Shown: positions 12,966 through 25,598 of the stretch, in pieces
Numbering within the stretch: the first letter of the stretch is position 1
Layout: every line of letters begins with the position of its first letter
DNA from: Sinotaia quadrata
Lineage: Eukaryota; Mollusca; Gastropoda; Architaenioglossa; Viviparidae
Length of the DNA stretch: 64,000 bases
NCBI GenBank assembly: GCA_028829895.1
Contig: CM054182.1
Coordinates: 88,619,546 to 88,683,545, forward strand
Direction: 5' to 3'
The notes under the pieces: model-generated
Database searches by the model: none
The model's input: the letters and a program-made list of their open reading frames with translations, nothing else
What the model was told of the DNA's origin: nothing
Position numbers and translations under genes: made by a program

Positions 12966-15900
12966 ATATACAAATCGCCAGGCTTAGACGTAGTGGTCTC
13001 CACTCTGCGTGCATCAATCGAAGTGATAGATCAGCGCATGCGCGCACGCCATAAACGCATATACAAGCATACACGCATCGCAACCAGGTTCACAACCAGT
13101 TTCACGCAACAGTTGTCAATATTTTAAGGGGCAAAACCGTTATCGCATTTTAAATGTGTGCGCGTTTGCGCGCGTGATTACTTGTGTATATATGTGTATT
13201 CGTGTGTGTATGTTGTGGAGTGTACATGTGTCTGCGTGTATATGTGTGTTGGTGTGTATGTTTTGTGAATTGATGTGAGCGACGTCTAGCGAGGGCTTTG
13301 GTTAGTTTGTACGTGTGGCACGCTGTAGAGCTATGAAATGCACAAATCATAAATCCTGGGATGATAGAGATGTGTGAGTTGATTTGCAGGAATTGGTAGT
13401 GGAGGGGAGAAATAACCCACACATATATAACCCATACACGTACAGCATGTAATTAGCTGGGTTACCTCCCCCTGAATCAATCGTGCGTGCACATCGGAAA
13501 TACCCACTGCAGTATTGCTACATTCGGTTTTGGTATTCAGAATTTGTCATTCAGATTTGGTGTAATCAAATATACCTGACTTACTATAATCAGATTTGGT
13601 GGAGTAAGTGTTAATATACTCGACTTCATACTATCAGTCTTCGTGTAAGAAGTGTTAACAAAATAGATTTGGAACAGTCAGAATTGGTAGTCAGTATTGA
13701 TACTGTTACTGCCTCCTCTATCTCAGGCCAGTATAACACGCCACAGGTCAGCGCACTATGCCATTGGTCAGCACATCACGCCACATGTGAGTGCACCACG
13801 CCATCGGTAGGCACAAAGCACTATAGGTCAGCGCACCACGCCATCGGTCAGTACAAAGCACTATAGGTCAGCGCACCACGCCATCGGTCAGTACAAAGCA
13901 CTATAGGTCAGCGCAATATCACCTTGGGTCAAGGCAATGCATCGAAGATCAGTGTTGTAACCTGATATTTCATATATTCAGTTTTCTATTGTTATCGACT
14001 TTCCTTATGTCATCTACCGTTTTCTCTTTGAAACATCACCCATGTGATGTAAGAAATCAATGAATGCTGAAAAATATGATCACTATTATTTTTTAAACAT
14101 CTATTTTTTTGCCCCGTCTGATTCTTGATCTGTTTTTGGAACAAGAGAAGACAACCTTGTCTCATAGAGACAATTGTAGCTAACTTTACAGTAAAGAGAC
14201 ACGTGTCACAGACATAGGAATATAATCTCCATCTACATTTGTGTCGTGAGTATTCCCTTTTTTGTGTGTGTGTGCACCTAAACCTGCAAAAACTGGGATA
14301 AACCTGACACATTTTCTTTCTTTCTATGCGACTCTTGCAGTGCATGGTTAACCAGATGTAAGTGTAGTTTTCTATTAAAAGTAATCCTTTCAACTATATT
14401 GACTTCTGTTCGAACATGAGTATCGGTCTTGAATCTACCCGGCAATAAACAGAATGTGCAGGCTCATCATTGTCTATGATCAATTAAATTATTTACTCTG
14501 AAGTGGATGTATTTGAAAAACAAACGCCTGTTTGATTAGAAGACATGTGATTGTTTGACTAACAGTAAACGGGACCTGTTCGACAGAATTCGCATTTTCT
14601 CAAAAAGAGGTGTTTCCATTGAGTTTGGACTTGGGGGGAAGTGAGACGTAAATTCGATTAGATGAAGGACAACTAACTCAGGAAGGGAAATGCATACTTC
14701 AAGGATTATTATTATAGGTAATGATATAGATCCAGATGAATCCACTGTAACATATATTGAAAGCAAGTTATTACTATTAATGCAATATAAATGAACGGAT
14801 ATTGAACCCTTTCAACGCAGGTACAGTTGAGAAAGAATAAAGTCAAGTTAATCCAGGGTTCCTGTATTAATATGTGCAGAGGACAGGCGACTCGGAATTT
14901 CAAGTTTTTCACTACATTCTTCTCATGATTGTCTCGAATGAGCTAGGATGCCTGGAACCAATTAGTAAAGAAGTATATTACACAGTCACATTCAAAGTGT
15001 CCTGGAAACACGCCTTTACAGATGGTACATTGTAAACAAAATAAGCCATATCTTGTATATAGACCTTTAAAGAAATTGTAATTAGGCAGACACTTTACTA
15101 ATCACAGCACAATAAAAGCTTTTTGAGAGCATTCTTGATCATTGCTGTATTCCATCACGACTAATCTGATGAGTCATAATCTTCATATATAGATGACTGA
15201 GCTGCAGCCAATTTCTGCTCCTGGTATCCGTCTGCTGAAGATGTCCTTGAAAGTGAACACCGACAGTAATTGATGAGAAGGTGAGGCGATTTGGGGTGTT
15301 GGTGTTACGGTGGTAGCGATAAAGTGGTGGTCATTATAGTACTATAGTTGTTGTGTTTGTATGGTGTAATTTGATGACGGTGGTGGAAGGTTGGTGGTGA
15401 TTGGCAGTAAGTTTGACGCTGTTTACACTGGTTTCCGAAATAACTAGTTTCTCCTTTGAATTGATGCGTACAATTTTAGCATGAAGTTGCAGCACTAATG
15501 TCGGGCGTCTGGGTGAGGGGATAAGGAGGTTTCATGTGAACACAAACGGCAAAATGGCAGCGGATATTAACACATTAACACGGACTTCACCAAACAAAAC
15601 CGCAATGAAATATGATGCACCTTATAATACGATCTGAAAAAATCGTTAACGACAAACAATCTGTGCGCTAGTCACTCCAAAGATTGATGAGGTTTTAAAG
15701 AGCATTTAGACAATGACAGATTATATCTAGTCCCCGGAGCCAGAATTATTCTTCATCTTTAAGATAATATGTATGCGTCAACAGTTGTATGAATCATTCT
15801 CTAATTTTTTAAAATATAAAAATTACAAAACCAGAAAAATATGTCTGACATGGACAGAGATTAGAATGCGGTCCCATTTGGCTTGATTTATGTTCATTAC

Positions 15901-16744
15901 TTCCCTTAATCGATGTAAACAGTCGTTAATAATGTATTCGTTCGGTGAAATTTATCTCCCTTGGTTTCTTTGATGTTTACCCGAAGGGCATGTTGACAGC
16001 TCAGAACAAACAAACAAAGATTATAATTTCAGTCCAGCACCTGCATGAAAACAGCTTTGCCATTATCAACTTCGTCTGACTTAGAGAGTTGAATTATTTT
16101 CTAGTCATTATGAGAAGTTTCGGACATTTATTTTGTTTTTAAATGCACTGTTCACCTGTATCGATCAACCTTTTGACAGCCATACAAAAGGTCTTTTAAA
16201 ATTTCCAGTAAGTTTCTTTATTTTATATTGAGGCATAATACTTGGAAATGGGGGCTCAATATTATAATTTCGATCTAAGGCACAAAAACTATAAGCATCA
16301 CAACATCCAACAACAAATTCAACTCCAACATCTTGACAATTGACAGAATAATAAAATCAACTCTTAACTCAATTTCAAAGACAATTGGGTATGCCGCAAT
16401 TCTATGACATCTTCCATAAATAAATTAGCTAATACAAGAAGTGTATAAATTTCTGTTTTAATATTATAATTCATAATAACTCATATATGTTAACATTTCG
16501 TACTAGGGTTATTGTCTGTCAGTACTGATTGATGAAAAAAATAAATATTAATACGTATTTTTATAGCAATACATAATGCTTCACAATTTGTGTTGGAAGT
16601 GTCCTTTGTAATGAATTCGTAGTGTTTTAAACACAGAACAACATTACAAATTCATACTTTACTCAAGATTAAAAGAAATTACCAATTCATAACTAGTATA
16701 GTGGGCTAAAGCTTTACCTTGGCAATGGATCGACATCTTTACAA
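12966..16744. other. Mostly unique DNA
   Basis: Contains GT-rich simple sequence at 13150-13275 and the 13.8-kb minisatellite. Otherwise no supported feature. Confidence 0.5.
13725..13922. repeat. Minisatellite, 38-bp unit plus degenerate flank
   Basis: Core gcaccacgccatcggtcagt followed by acaaagcactataggtca; three close copies and degenerate ones on the left. Confidence 0.9.
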
Positions 16745-17022
16745 ATCAAGTGAGCAATTTATTTTACAACAATGTGAATCATCGTTAAATCAGGTGAGCA
16801 ATTTGCTGTACAACAAATGGGTCGTCATCATTAAAAATCAAGTGAGCAATTCACTGTACAACAATGGATTGCTATCAATAAATCAAGTGAGTAATTAATG
16901 TACAACAATGGGTCGTCGTCATTAAATCAAGTGAGCAATTTAGTGTACAACATAAAGTGAGTAATTCATTGTACAACGATGGTTCGTCATCATTAAATCA
17001 AGTGAGTAATTAATGTACAAAG
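16745..17022. repeat. Minisatellite, about 45-bp unit, about 6 copies
   Basis: Cores aaatcaagtgagcaatt and gtacaacaatgggtcgtc with indels between units. Confidence 0.85.
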
Positions 17023-17844
17023 GTGGAGATGAAATCTAGATTCTGCGCTTAAGTGAACGGGAACTGACAAACACACTGGTAACAATTAATCGCTCGTGCC
17101 TTAAGGTGGTGGGTTTAGAGTTAATTATGATCCCTCTTGTGGGATATATATTGGATCTAGTATGCTATAGGCCTCCCGTGCTACAGATCCCTTATGCGGT
17201 TAAAAAAAATCGAGAAAAAAAAATGGCCGTTGGCCGCTTCAGCAGCTAAAGTGCATATAGAAAATACACAAAACATTACACCTGCCACGACATTTCTCCC
17301 TTCCGGGACATACATTTCTTCTCGCGCCCATTTGCAAAATCAAAGAAAGGAAGAAGCGACGTTATAGTCAAATAAATCGCTGTCAGCCTCCTGGACAGCA
17401 GGTCAGTCAACCATCCGACACTAGGTGAGTGGCCAGTAGCGAGCAAAATGGCGTTGAACGTCACAGGCTCGACCCGAAGTTTGCGACCAATCGATCAGAT
17501 AACATAACAGACTGCGTTCACATTGCAATAAGCATTGCTCACGTCATTCTATGTGTCAAGCATATATTAACATAGGGCTGCGTTCAGCGGCTCTCTATCC
17601 TGATCATCATCAACAGCATTATCACCACCAGCTGTAAGCTTGCCTCTTCTGTTCGCGGTTCTTGGAAATGGCCTCTTCTGTGCTATCATCACTATTCAGT
17701 TGTGGTGCAACCTCTCAACCAGTCGCTCAGTAAGCGATAATAGGAGGGCGCTCGTCATCTAACGTAGATTGGATTAGATGGAGAACAAGGCCGATAACTA
17801 CTGAATGTGTGTGTGTGGGGGGGGGGGGGGGCATATGGGTACAT
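17023..17844. other. Unique DNA
   Basis: A short G-run at 17817-17831. No gene recognised. Confidence 0.5.
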
Positions 17845-17960
17845 GTAAAATTGTAAATGTTCTCTCTTTCATAACATTAATGATAATTATTTACTGTCAC
17901 TATGTTCCGCAGGAAAGAAGACAAATCCCTCTTTAACAACTGTTAGACCTGAGAGTGGTA
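17845..17960 (+). repeat. Possible short fragment of repeat family 1
   Basis: The blocks tgtaaatgttctctcttt, atttactgtcac and gaagacaaatccctcttt match the middle of copies A and C. It ends against the 24-bp minisatellite. Similarity is short, so this could be chance. Confidence 0.35.
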
Positions 17961-17982
17961 TGGATTCGGCATCAGGTACAAA

Positions 17983-18305
17983 AGTAGCATCGCCCTCTAT
18001 TACAATAGTAACATCGCCCTCTATTACAATAGTAACATCGTCCTCTATTACAAAAGAAACATCGTCCTCTATTACAATAGTAACATCGTCCTCTATTACA
18101 ATAGTAACATCGTCCTCTATTACAATAGTAACATCGTCCTCTATTACAATAGTAACATCGTCCTCTATTACAATAGTAACATCGTCCTCTATTACAATAG
18201 TAACATCGTCCTCTATTACAATAGTAACATCGTCCTCTATTACAATAGTAACATCGTCCTCTATTACAAAAGTAACATCGTCCTCTATTACAAAAGTAGC
18301 GAACA
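17983..18305. repeat. 24-bp minisatellite with uninterrupted ORFs on both strands
   Basis: About 13 copies with the core acatcgtcctctattacaat. The unit is eight codons, so the minus strand reads an acidic octapeptide (VIEDDVTI) and the plus strand a Ser/Thr/Ile-rich one. The minus ORF runs 18306-17887 from an ATG through 139 codons, the last 30 or so outside the array. No splice or promoter context supports expression. Confidence 0.95.
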
Positions 18306-18525
18306 TAGTTTTATAATTTACAATTTATATATATATATATATTATAGTTTTATATTTTACACATTATATATTTATATATTTTATATTTTCATATTTTTTC
18401 GATATATATTAATATATTATGTATGTGCTGTATGAATCGGAAAAATATGAAAATATACAATATATAAATATATAATATGTAAAATATAAAACTATAATAG
18501 ATATATATTGTAAATTATAAAACTA
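18306..18525. repeat. Long AT-rich inverted repeat (foldback)
   Basis: Left arm from tagttttataatttac (18306) to about 18402 pairs imperfectly with the right arm from about 18436 to gtaaattataaaacta (18525). Arms are about 90-97 bp around a loop of about 33 bp. It begins where the 24-bp minisatellite ends. Could be a MITE or a cruciform-prone foldback. Confidence 0.8.
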
Positions 18526-18754
18526 CTAATGATAATCTCAAGCATGTATGTAGCGCTGCAAGTATATCGATCAAATGAAAGACGACACTTTCTACATTTT
18601 AAATTTTTTATTTATATTTTTTGTGGATAATAATTAAGGTGCCTGCATGCCAAATTTGATTATATGCGCTGTGTTCATTAGATCGTTAAAATATGTAATT
18701 GATTCATAACTCAAAGAAAAATCTGAAGAGAACTTTAAAAAACAAAAACGCGAA

Positions 18755-18756
<2 letters not shown>

Positions 18757-18842
<86 letters not shown>

Positions 18843-18850
18843 ACACACAC
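18757..18850. repeat. CA microsatellite
   Basis: About 45 CA dinucleotides, nearly perfect. Confidence 0.97.
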
Positions 18851-19653
18851 TTTCTCAAACACACTATACATACACATTAGCATGCACAGGCTCGCACATT
18901 CTCAAAATAAAATAAAAGGAACCAAACAACCATAAACGTATTTGGAAAAGAGATATGAACAGAGTACATAACATTTGTACGTAGTTAGTTTCCACAGTTT
19001 GACAAACCTAATTATGAGAACGAAATGTCAGATTACAAGAAGGAAATGGACGCAAATTATAGAACAAAAAATGTTTTTATTAATGAAATATTATTTAAAA
19101 TAAATAAATAAATAAAATAAAAATTTTATGAAATAACACTGCATCACTCTCAGGTCACGACCTGTATTAAAGCAGTTTTCGTAATACAAACAGTTAGAAA
19201 GTATTTGTTTGTTGTTGTGCTGATATCGCGCCTGGGAGTATTGCGCACTGATCTGTATTATCATGCGTTTTAAATAATAAATGGCAATTAATTAAATGTG
19301 TTTTTAACTGAGCCAGAAATTAACAGCTAAACAAAAGTTGCAACATATAGAAACCATCGCGCATGAAAAAGAAAGAAAGAAAGAAAGAAAGATAAATAAA
19401 TGCTACACAGATGTATGCCAGTACTTTAAAAAAATCAGTACGGTTACACATCTTGGTCAAAACGACAAAAATATAAAAGCTTGCAAACACTGAAAAACCA
19501 TTTTCCTCACGTGCTTTTTGTTCCCGTTGCTGAAATTGGGGGTTGTGGTGGTAATGGTGGTCATTTGCAGACCAGGGACATAAAGAGAATTGCAGCTCAA
19601 TACACTCGGGATGACACAAAGTCGTCCATTGTATATAGTTTGTGTCGATCCTC

Positions 19654-19676
19654 TGTGTGTGTGTGTGTGTGTGTGG

Positions 19677-19708
<32 letters not shown>

Positions 19709-19768
19709 TTGTGTGTGTGTGTGTGTGTGTGTGCGTGTGTGTGTGTGTGACAGAGAGAGAGAGAGATA
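19654..19768. repeat. GT microsatellite with GA tail
   Basis: Three GT blocks separated by ggttg interruptions, then (GA)n. Confidence 0.96.
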
Positions 19769-20499
19769 CATCTGACACCACCCGTAGTGAATTCTTTAGG
19801 CATGGCATTGTCTCGTCACGACGGTACAATGTGCAGCTGTCTTCTTGATCCTGTCCACCCTTTGAGATTTTCCATGGATTCGTCCAGCCGTTAGGCAAAG
19901 CATTCGGCAATCTTTTACGTTACAAGCACTGCAATTGGTGTTAACAAACAGAAAGGGACGGTTGAATTGCCACAGATTTATAGAAGGGACACTTTACAAC
20001 TAGAGTATCTTGAATTTAACAGCAGCAAGATGAAAACATTAGCACAAATTATGTTGATATATTTGAGAGCTACAGTAGATGAGGCAAAATTTAACATCCG
20101 CAAGGTGATATCTTTACTTGACACTATTTGACGTGAGTTTGTAAATAATAGTGATATATGTATTTGATCGTCACAATATACAGGTACATTTTAACAGCTG
20201 CAAGATGTGACATTTTCACAAGACAGCATTCATACCCGCTAGAAGTGGCACAACTTCATTTTTCATAAATTCAACAGCCGTAAACTATGAATGTTAACAC
20301 AAGCGAAGCAAATAACGAACGTCACTAGATGTGCAATTTAATTGTGTTCCAACCGTGAGAGTTGACATTTTACAGGCACAAGAGAACGAGGGTGAAGGAT
20401 ATCAAGACGTAATACAGCCCAGCCAGACAAGATGATAATGAAGAGCCACAAAAAATGGAATTTCACGGACATCAGCATATGACATTCAGCAGCCTTAAA
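19769..20499. other. Unique DNA with weak repeat remnants
   Basis: Loose recurrences of acagc-cgcaagatg at 20020, 20090 and 20195, perhaps an ancient degenerate array leading into the 20.5-kb one. Confidence 0.4.
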
Positions 20500-20765
20500 G
20501 AGAAGAAATTTTATATCCACAGGAGGTAAACTCATCAGCCAATACGAAGAAAGATAATACCCAGAGGAGGGAAACTCAAAAGCCATAAGAGAAGAAATTT
20601 AAATAACCGCAGGAGGTAAACTCAACAGCCATAAGAGAAGAAATTTAATACCCACAGGAGGTAAACTCAACAGCCATAAGAGAAGAAAAAACCCACAGGA
20701 CGTGACGTAGCAGTCCCAGGAGATGAAATCTAAAGCCCACCGGAGGTGAAATCCAACAGCCACAA
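20500..20765. repeat. Minisatellite, about 45-bp unit, about 5-6 copies
   Basis: Cores aggaggtaaactcaacagcc and ataagagaagaaattt with variable ends. Confidence 0.88.
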
Positions 20766-21055
20766 AAGATGCATATTTTTGTTGAGCTGAGCTGTGAAAG
20801 ATCAAATAGTCAATATAAGCAGCATCCGCTATTTTAAAAGAAAACAACTAATGTGCGTGAAATAAAATGGAAATACATGAATCAACGTTTCTCTTCTTGC
20901 ACATATTTTAATGAATTTTTGTGTTTCTAAATACGTTAAATATAACTTCAGTCAACTTACAGCACTGTTGATATCGTTCTTAATATTGTGTAATTATTAT
21001 TAATTATTGGATGATTTAATTTATGAAACGCAGGTAAACACTTTTAAATGACGAA

Positions 21056-21216
21056 CTTGAAAATCAGTATTACTCTACTGTCACGTAGAAAATCAGTATT
21101 ACTCTACTGTCACGTAGAAAATCAGTATTACTCTACTCTCACGTAGAAAATCAGTATTACTTGAAAATCGGTATTACTCTACTCTCACGTAGAAAATCAG
21201 TATTGCTCTACTGTCA
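21056..21216. repeat. Minisatellite, about 29-bp unit
   Basis: Core gaaaatcagtattactctac followed by tgtcacgta; about five copies, one internally truncated. Confidence 0.9.
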
Positions 21217-21413
21217 CGCCACGCTGTGGCGTATTGTTTTACTCTAAGATGAAAAGTTAGTTATTATTTTTTAAAATAATTCTGTGGCTTCATGATCCAA
21301 TCTAATTACAAAAAGAAAAAGAAAAAAATACAAAAATGGAAGATTACTTTCAGGACACGAACTCCCCAACTTTCCGACATGAATGAATACTGTCATTAAA
21401 ACCTGAACAAAAG

Positions 21414-21690
21414 GTTTTTGTTTTAGTGTCCCTTATCAAGGGTTCTCTCATAGTGGAAGGTTGTTGTTTTAGTGTCCCTTATCAAGGGTTCTCTCATAGT
21501 GGAAGGTTGTTGTTTTAGTGTCCCTTATCAAGGGTTCTCTCATAGTGGAAGGTTGTTGTTTTAGTGTCCCTTATCAAGGGTTCTCTCATAGTGGAAGGTT
21601 GTTGTTTTAGTGTCCCTTATCAAGGGTTCTCTCATAGTGGAAGGTTGTTGTTTTAGTGTCCCTTATCAAGGGTTCTCTCATAGTGGAAGC
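21414..21690. repeat. Minisatellite, 46-bp unit, 6 nearly identical copies
   Basis: Core ttttagtgtcccttatcaag, including the small palindrome CCCTT-ATC-AAGGG. Copies are almost identical apart from the first, so amplification or homogenisation is recent. Confidence 0.95.
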
Positions 21691-23088
21691 TGCTAATCAG
21701 GACTCCACGATCGAACTGACCTTGTATTAGTTTGGAAATTGTTTCCGTTGCGTTGAATTCAAATATTTGTTTTGTTTCGTTTGTTTTGGTCTGATTTGTT
21801 ATTCTTGTGTATTGTTTTGTGATTTTCTTGTAATCTTAGTTAAAGTAGGTTTATGATAGTTTATTCCATGTCTTGTGAATTTGATAAGATTAATGAGGGG
21901 TTATTGCTTGTCTTTTGAATTTGGTTAAATTAAAAAAATAATAAACAAATATTTAATAGTAGGTGTCCGTTTCTGTGGTGAAAGTATGTTCAGGAAGTTA
22001 GTTAAATGTTCCAGAATATTGATAGATGATTAACCAATTAAATATCCTGAGTGATCGATGAGCAATTCTAAGATATGAGTAAGATTTGCATAATTCACAA
22101 CGGTGCATGTTTTTAACGGTGAATAATAAAATAAGTACTATGAGCCAGTTAGATTTTAAATGTTCTTGTGTGCTACAGATGAGTTAGGATCCCTGTTTTT
22201 TATGATACTATTACAATTCTTGGTATGAGGTACTGTCTGTGACGGATTATGATTAGAGAGAGAGATAGAATACACACCAACACAGAAAATAAAATAGATG
22301 AAGATATAATTATCTCCCCAAAATATGTCTCCAAAAGCACAATGACATGGAATTCCTGTGGGCACCATTGCAGGTCCAACCAGCAAACGATGACCGTAGC
22401 CCAGAGATTATTGAGCACTTAATAACTCTTCCCCAGTACTGAATGGCTTACATTAGTTGGAAATCTGCCAAAGAGCGCATCACTTAAGACATTATCTACA
22501 CCCCTTGCCCGACACCTAGCGCTTAGCGAAAGAAAAGAAATAGTGCCTAATTTGCATGTAACACGAATTTCCCATGAAAGAAGTAAATTTCATTTCCGGA
22601 GCCTCAGTTTCGTGCTCGGCTCTTTTGGGCAAGCGAATATCGCGCAGGAGCAATGGTGAGAGACGCGGCCTTGACCTAGAAATGCTCATTTCTCATTATA
22701 AGTCCTTCGCGCAAGGAAATGAAGCGCGGGCTCCCGAGCTGACAATAAATGAATAAACCAGACTAAACTGCAAATCAGCAACAGGAAAACGTCCATGCTG
22801 AATTTTTACATTTACAACAGATTTAATTAGACTCACGTCTGAATATAGAACTACTGGTGGTGCTAGTGTTGTTGCTGTTGCTTTGGTGCTATCGATATTG
22901 TTGCTGAAACTACTGGAGTTCTACTGGATTTTTTCTTGATGAAAGGAGGAAAAATAATTCAATAAAAAATGAGAACATAATCCAATACAGTAATGTGATC
23001 AACCTTATTTATATTGTAACAGTAACCATTTTGACACAATGACATAAAATATTTTAGACTTATTTACTGTTTAAAATTAACTAATTCC

Positions 23089-23119
<31 letters not shown>

Positions 23120-23959
23120 CCCATTTCCTGCTGAATAAATTTGAGACATTTGTTTTTGATGTTCTGTGGGAAGCAATGACTCAGCATCTGGAAATCATGT
23201 GACAAGTGAAGGAAGCCATTTTATAACATGTGCTGGTAATCTTGTTATGATTGCTAGTTATTTTGGTCACTGGAAACGTACAGAATCTTAATATAAATTA
23301 TTTTTAGTGAAGGTTATCTCAACTATGTTTCTATGAAAATATTATTGGTTTGAGATTTTATACTGCAATTCAAAAAGAGAGAAAGATGTATCTTTCAGTT
23401 AGTACAAATTCCATCATGTGTGAAACTTTTAAACTTTGATGCACCTGGTGATAATTTAATATTTATTCGAAACTTTGATTGTTATTATTGATGCCATATT
23501 ATAACCACCACCAGCAGTAGGTTTTAAATTTTTTTTCTAGTTTTCCCATCACCTTCAAGTGAGTGATTTAAAATCAGTGCACACACCAAACATGGCAGAC
23601 ATTTCCCATCATTACCATGGGAATAGATGGAGTGCCTCCCTTGGCTGAATGATAAACGTGCCAAGGTAACTCGCCTGTATCAAGGTGAGAAAATCTATTT
23701 CACTAATGCAATACAGGAATTATAAGTGATATTTTAAGCATGCCGCTATTTTATTCCTAGTAATCTGAGGCACATGAAACTCTTTTGTTCCAACAGTTAG
23801 TTAGAACTATGTTTACTACTTGTTGTATTGTGCGATTAGAGTAATCAACCATTTGTCTTATTGATAATTTAAAGTGTCTGACACGTATTGATTATCTTAT
23901 ATAAATACTTGTTCTTTTAACAGTACTAATAGATTGCTGTTTATGATTAAGTATTGTAC
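21691..23959. other. Unique DNA with a CpG-rich patch
   Basis: 22560-22745 has about ten CpGs in under 200 bp and an open 60-codon ORF (22574-22756, +). No homology or splice context recognised. Confidence 0.4.
23091..23119. repeat. GATA microsatellite
   Basis: About seven GATA units. Confidence 0.95.
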
Positions 23960-24515
23960 AAATATGCAAATGGTATGTGCCGTGGAGCTTAATATGCAAT
24001 ACGTATGTGTCGTGGAGCTGAATATGCAATAAGTATGTGTCGTGTAGCTAAATATACAATAAGTATGTGTTGTGGAGCTAAATATGCAATATGCATTAAG
24101 TATGTGTCCTGGACTAAATATGCAATAGACATACATCTTCGAGATAAATATGCAATAGACATAATTCGTAGCGAAAAATATGCAATATTCCTACTTTGTA
24201 GAGATAAATATGCAATAGACGTACTTTGTAGAGATAAATATGCAATACTCTTACTTTGCAGAGATAAATATACAAACGACATACTTTGTAGAGATAAATA
24301 TGCAATAGACATACTTTGTAGAGATAAATGCGCAATAGACATACTTTGTAGAGATAAATTTGCAATAGACATACTTTGTAGAGATAAGTATGCAATAGTC
24401 ATAATTTGTAGAGATAAATATTCAATAGACATAATTTGTAGAGATAAATATTCAATAGACATAATTTGTAGAGATAAATATTCAATAGACATACTTTGTA
24501 GAGATAAATATGCAA
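23960..24515. repeat. Minisatellite, 30-bp unit, about 18 copies in two subfamilies
   Basis: Left subfamily core aagtatgtgtcgtggagct; right subfamily core tttgtagagataaatatgca. The unit is ten codons, so ORFs of 184 (+) and 167 (-) codons persist; treated as repeat shadows. Confidence 0.95.
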
Positions 24516-24889
24516 TTGTAGCAATAAAGTGCCTGCGTTCGAGAAATGAATGTGGTTAGTAAGAATTAATTATGTTTGGGAAAGTGAAACATTTCTCTGA
24601 ATCATAATTTAATAGGCGCTAGGTTTCGTCGGGAACATAAATATGATTTATTAAGTTTTGTTTCACAGGTTGAAGCCTATTTCTTCCTGCTCCTGTTTAA
24701 GGTATCATCCATCCAATTAATTACTATTAAATCACATTTCAAGCCCGCAAACTCATATCTGTGAGCCCCTTAGTCGCACGTTTTCTCGATGGTTTGTGCA
24801 GGCGAGCTTTTCAGGAAGTAGTTTGAAAGAAATTAGTGTAGTATACTTTAGGTTATTGCACATTGTAACCATCTCTCATCTCATCTCAC

Positions 24890-24905
24890 AGGGTATAAAA
24901 CTGTG
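24890..24905 (+). promoter_or_regulatory. Possible TATA box
   Basis: Sequence gggtataaaactgtgg matches the TATA consensus in a non-repetitive stretch. A pyrimidine-rich initiator-like tctctttccatctcacc follows about 25 bp later. No convincing gene was recognised downstream (an ATG at 25111 opens only 14 codons), so this is tentative. Confidence 0.2.
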
Positions 24906-25572
24906 GGGACCGTTTCTCTTTCCATCTCACCTAGTGAGATAAATATTCACACGTTTACTAAATAATCTAATTTCAAGTGGAATTAATATTATTAGCAGAT
25001 TGACTATTAAATCTAGAAGATTAAAACATTTCATCGACCAGTCGAGAGTTGTGTACCCTGTGTACCCTACACTGCTTCAATCACAATTGAAACAACATTC
25101 AAGAAGGCAACATGCGTCGCTGTAGCTCAAACAGTTCACTGGACATAACGATATGAAGGTAGTCAATATTGAGACTTTTAATAGCTGTTCACTGTCAGTA
25201 TGTTTTCGCTAGTGACAATGGAATGGGTCAGTGTACTAAAATATTAAGAAAAAACTTATTTATAAAGTGATTTTAAAAAATCCAAGATACTCGGTAGTTT
25301 AGAAATGTGTTAAGGAATTAAAAAAGTAACTGATTGGTTGTTTTATATAAATAGGTCAACTATAAAAAGTGACCCGTTTTTGTGGTAAAGCATATTTACC
25401 AAAGACAGTGAACGGGTTAATAGCAATAGTTGGGTGTAAGGATTAAAAGTCAAAATGATTTCTCAACACTTGTCGCTAATGTATTTCTGCTTATAACTTG
25501 CTGTATCCACTCGTCTTGTCATGGCGAGAGAGCCTTTAATACGCACATGTTCATTTTAATCTAGGGTTCTAG

Positions 25573-25598
25573 AGAATGAATGAATGAATGAATGAAGA
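25573..25598. repeat. GAAT microsatellite
   Basis: Five to six GAAT units. Confidence 0.95.

Noticed and set aside
18634..18935. His-Thr and Cys-Val repeat ORFs here and over the other CA/TG tracts
   Set aside because: Pure dinucleotide microsatellite translation.
23989..24559. ORFs of 184 (+) and 167 (-) codons
   Set aside because: Shadows of a 30-bp (ten-codon) tandem repeat, open on both strands.
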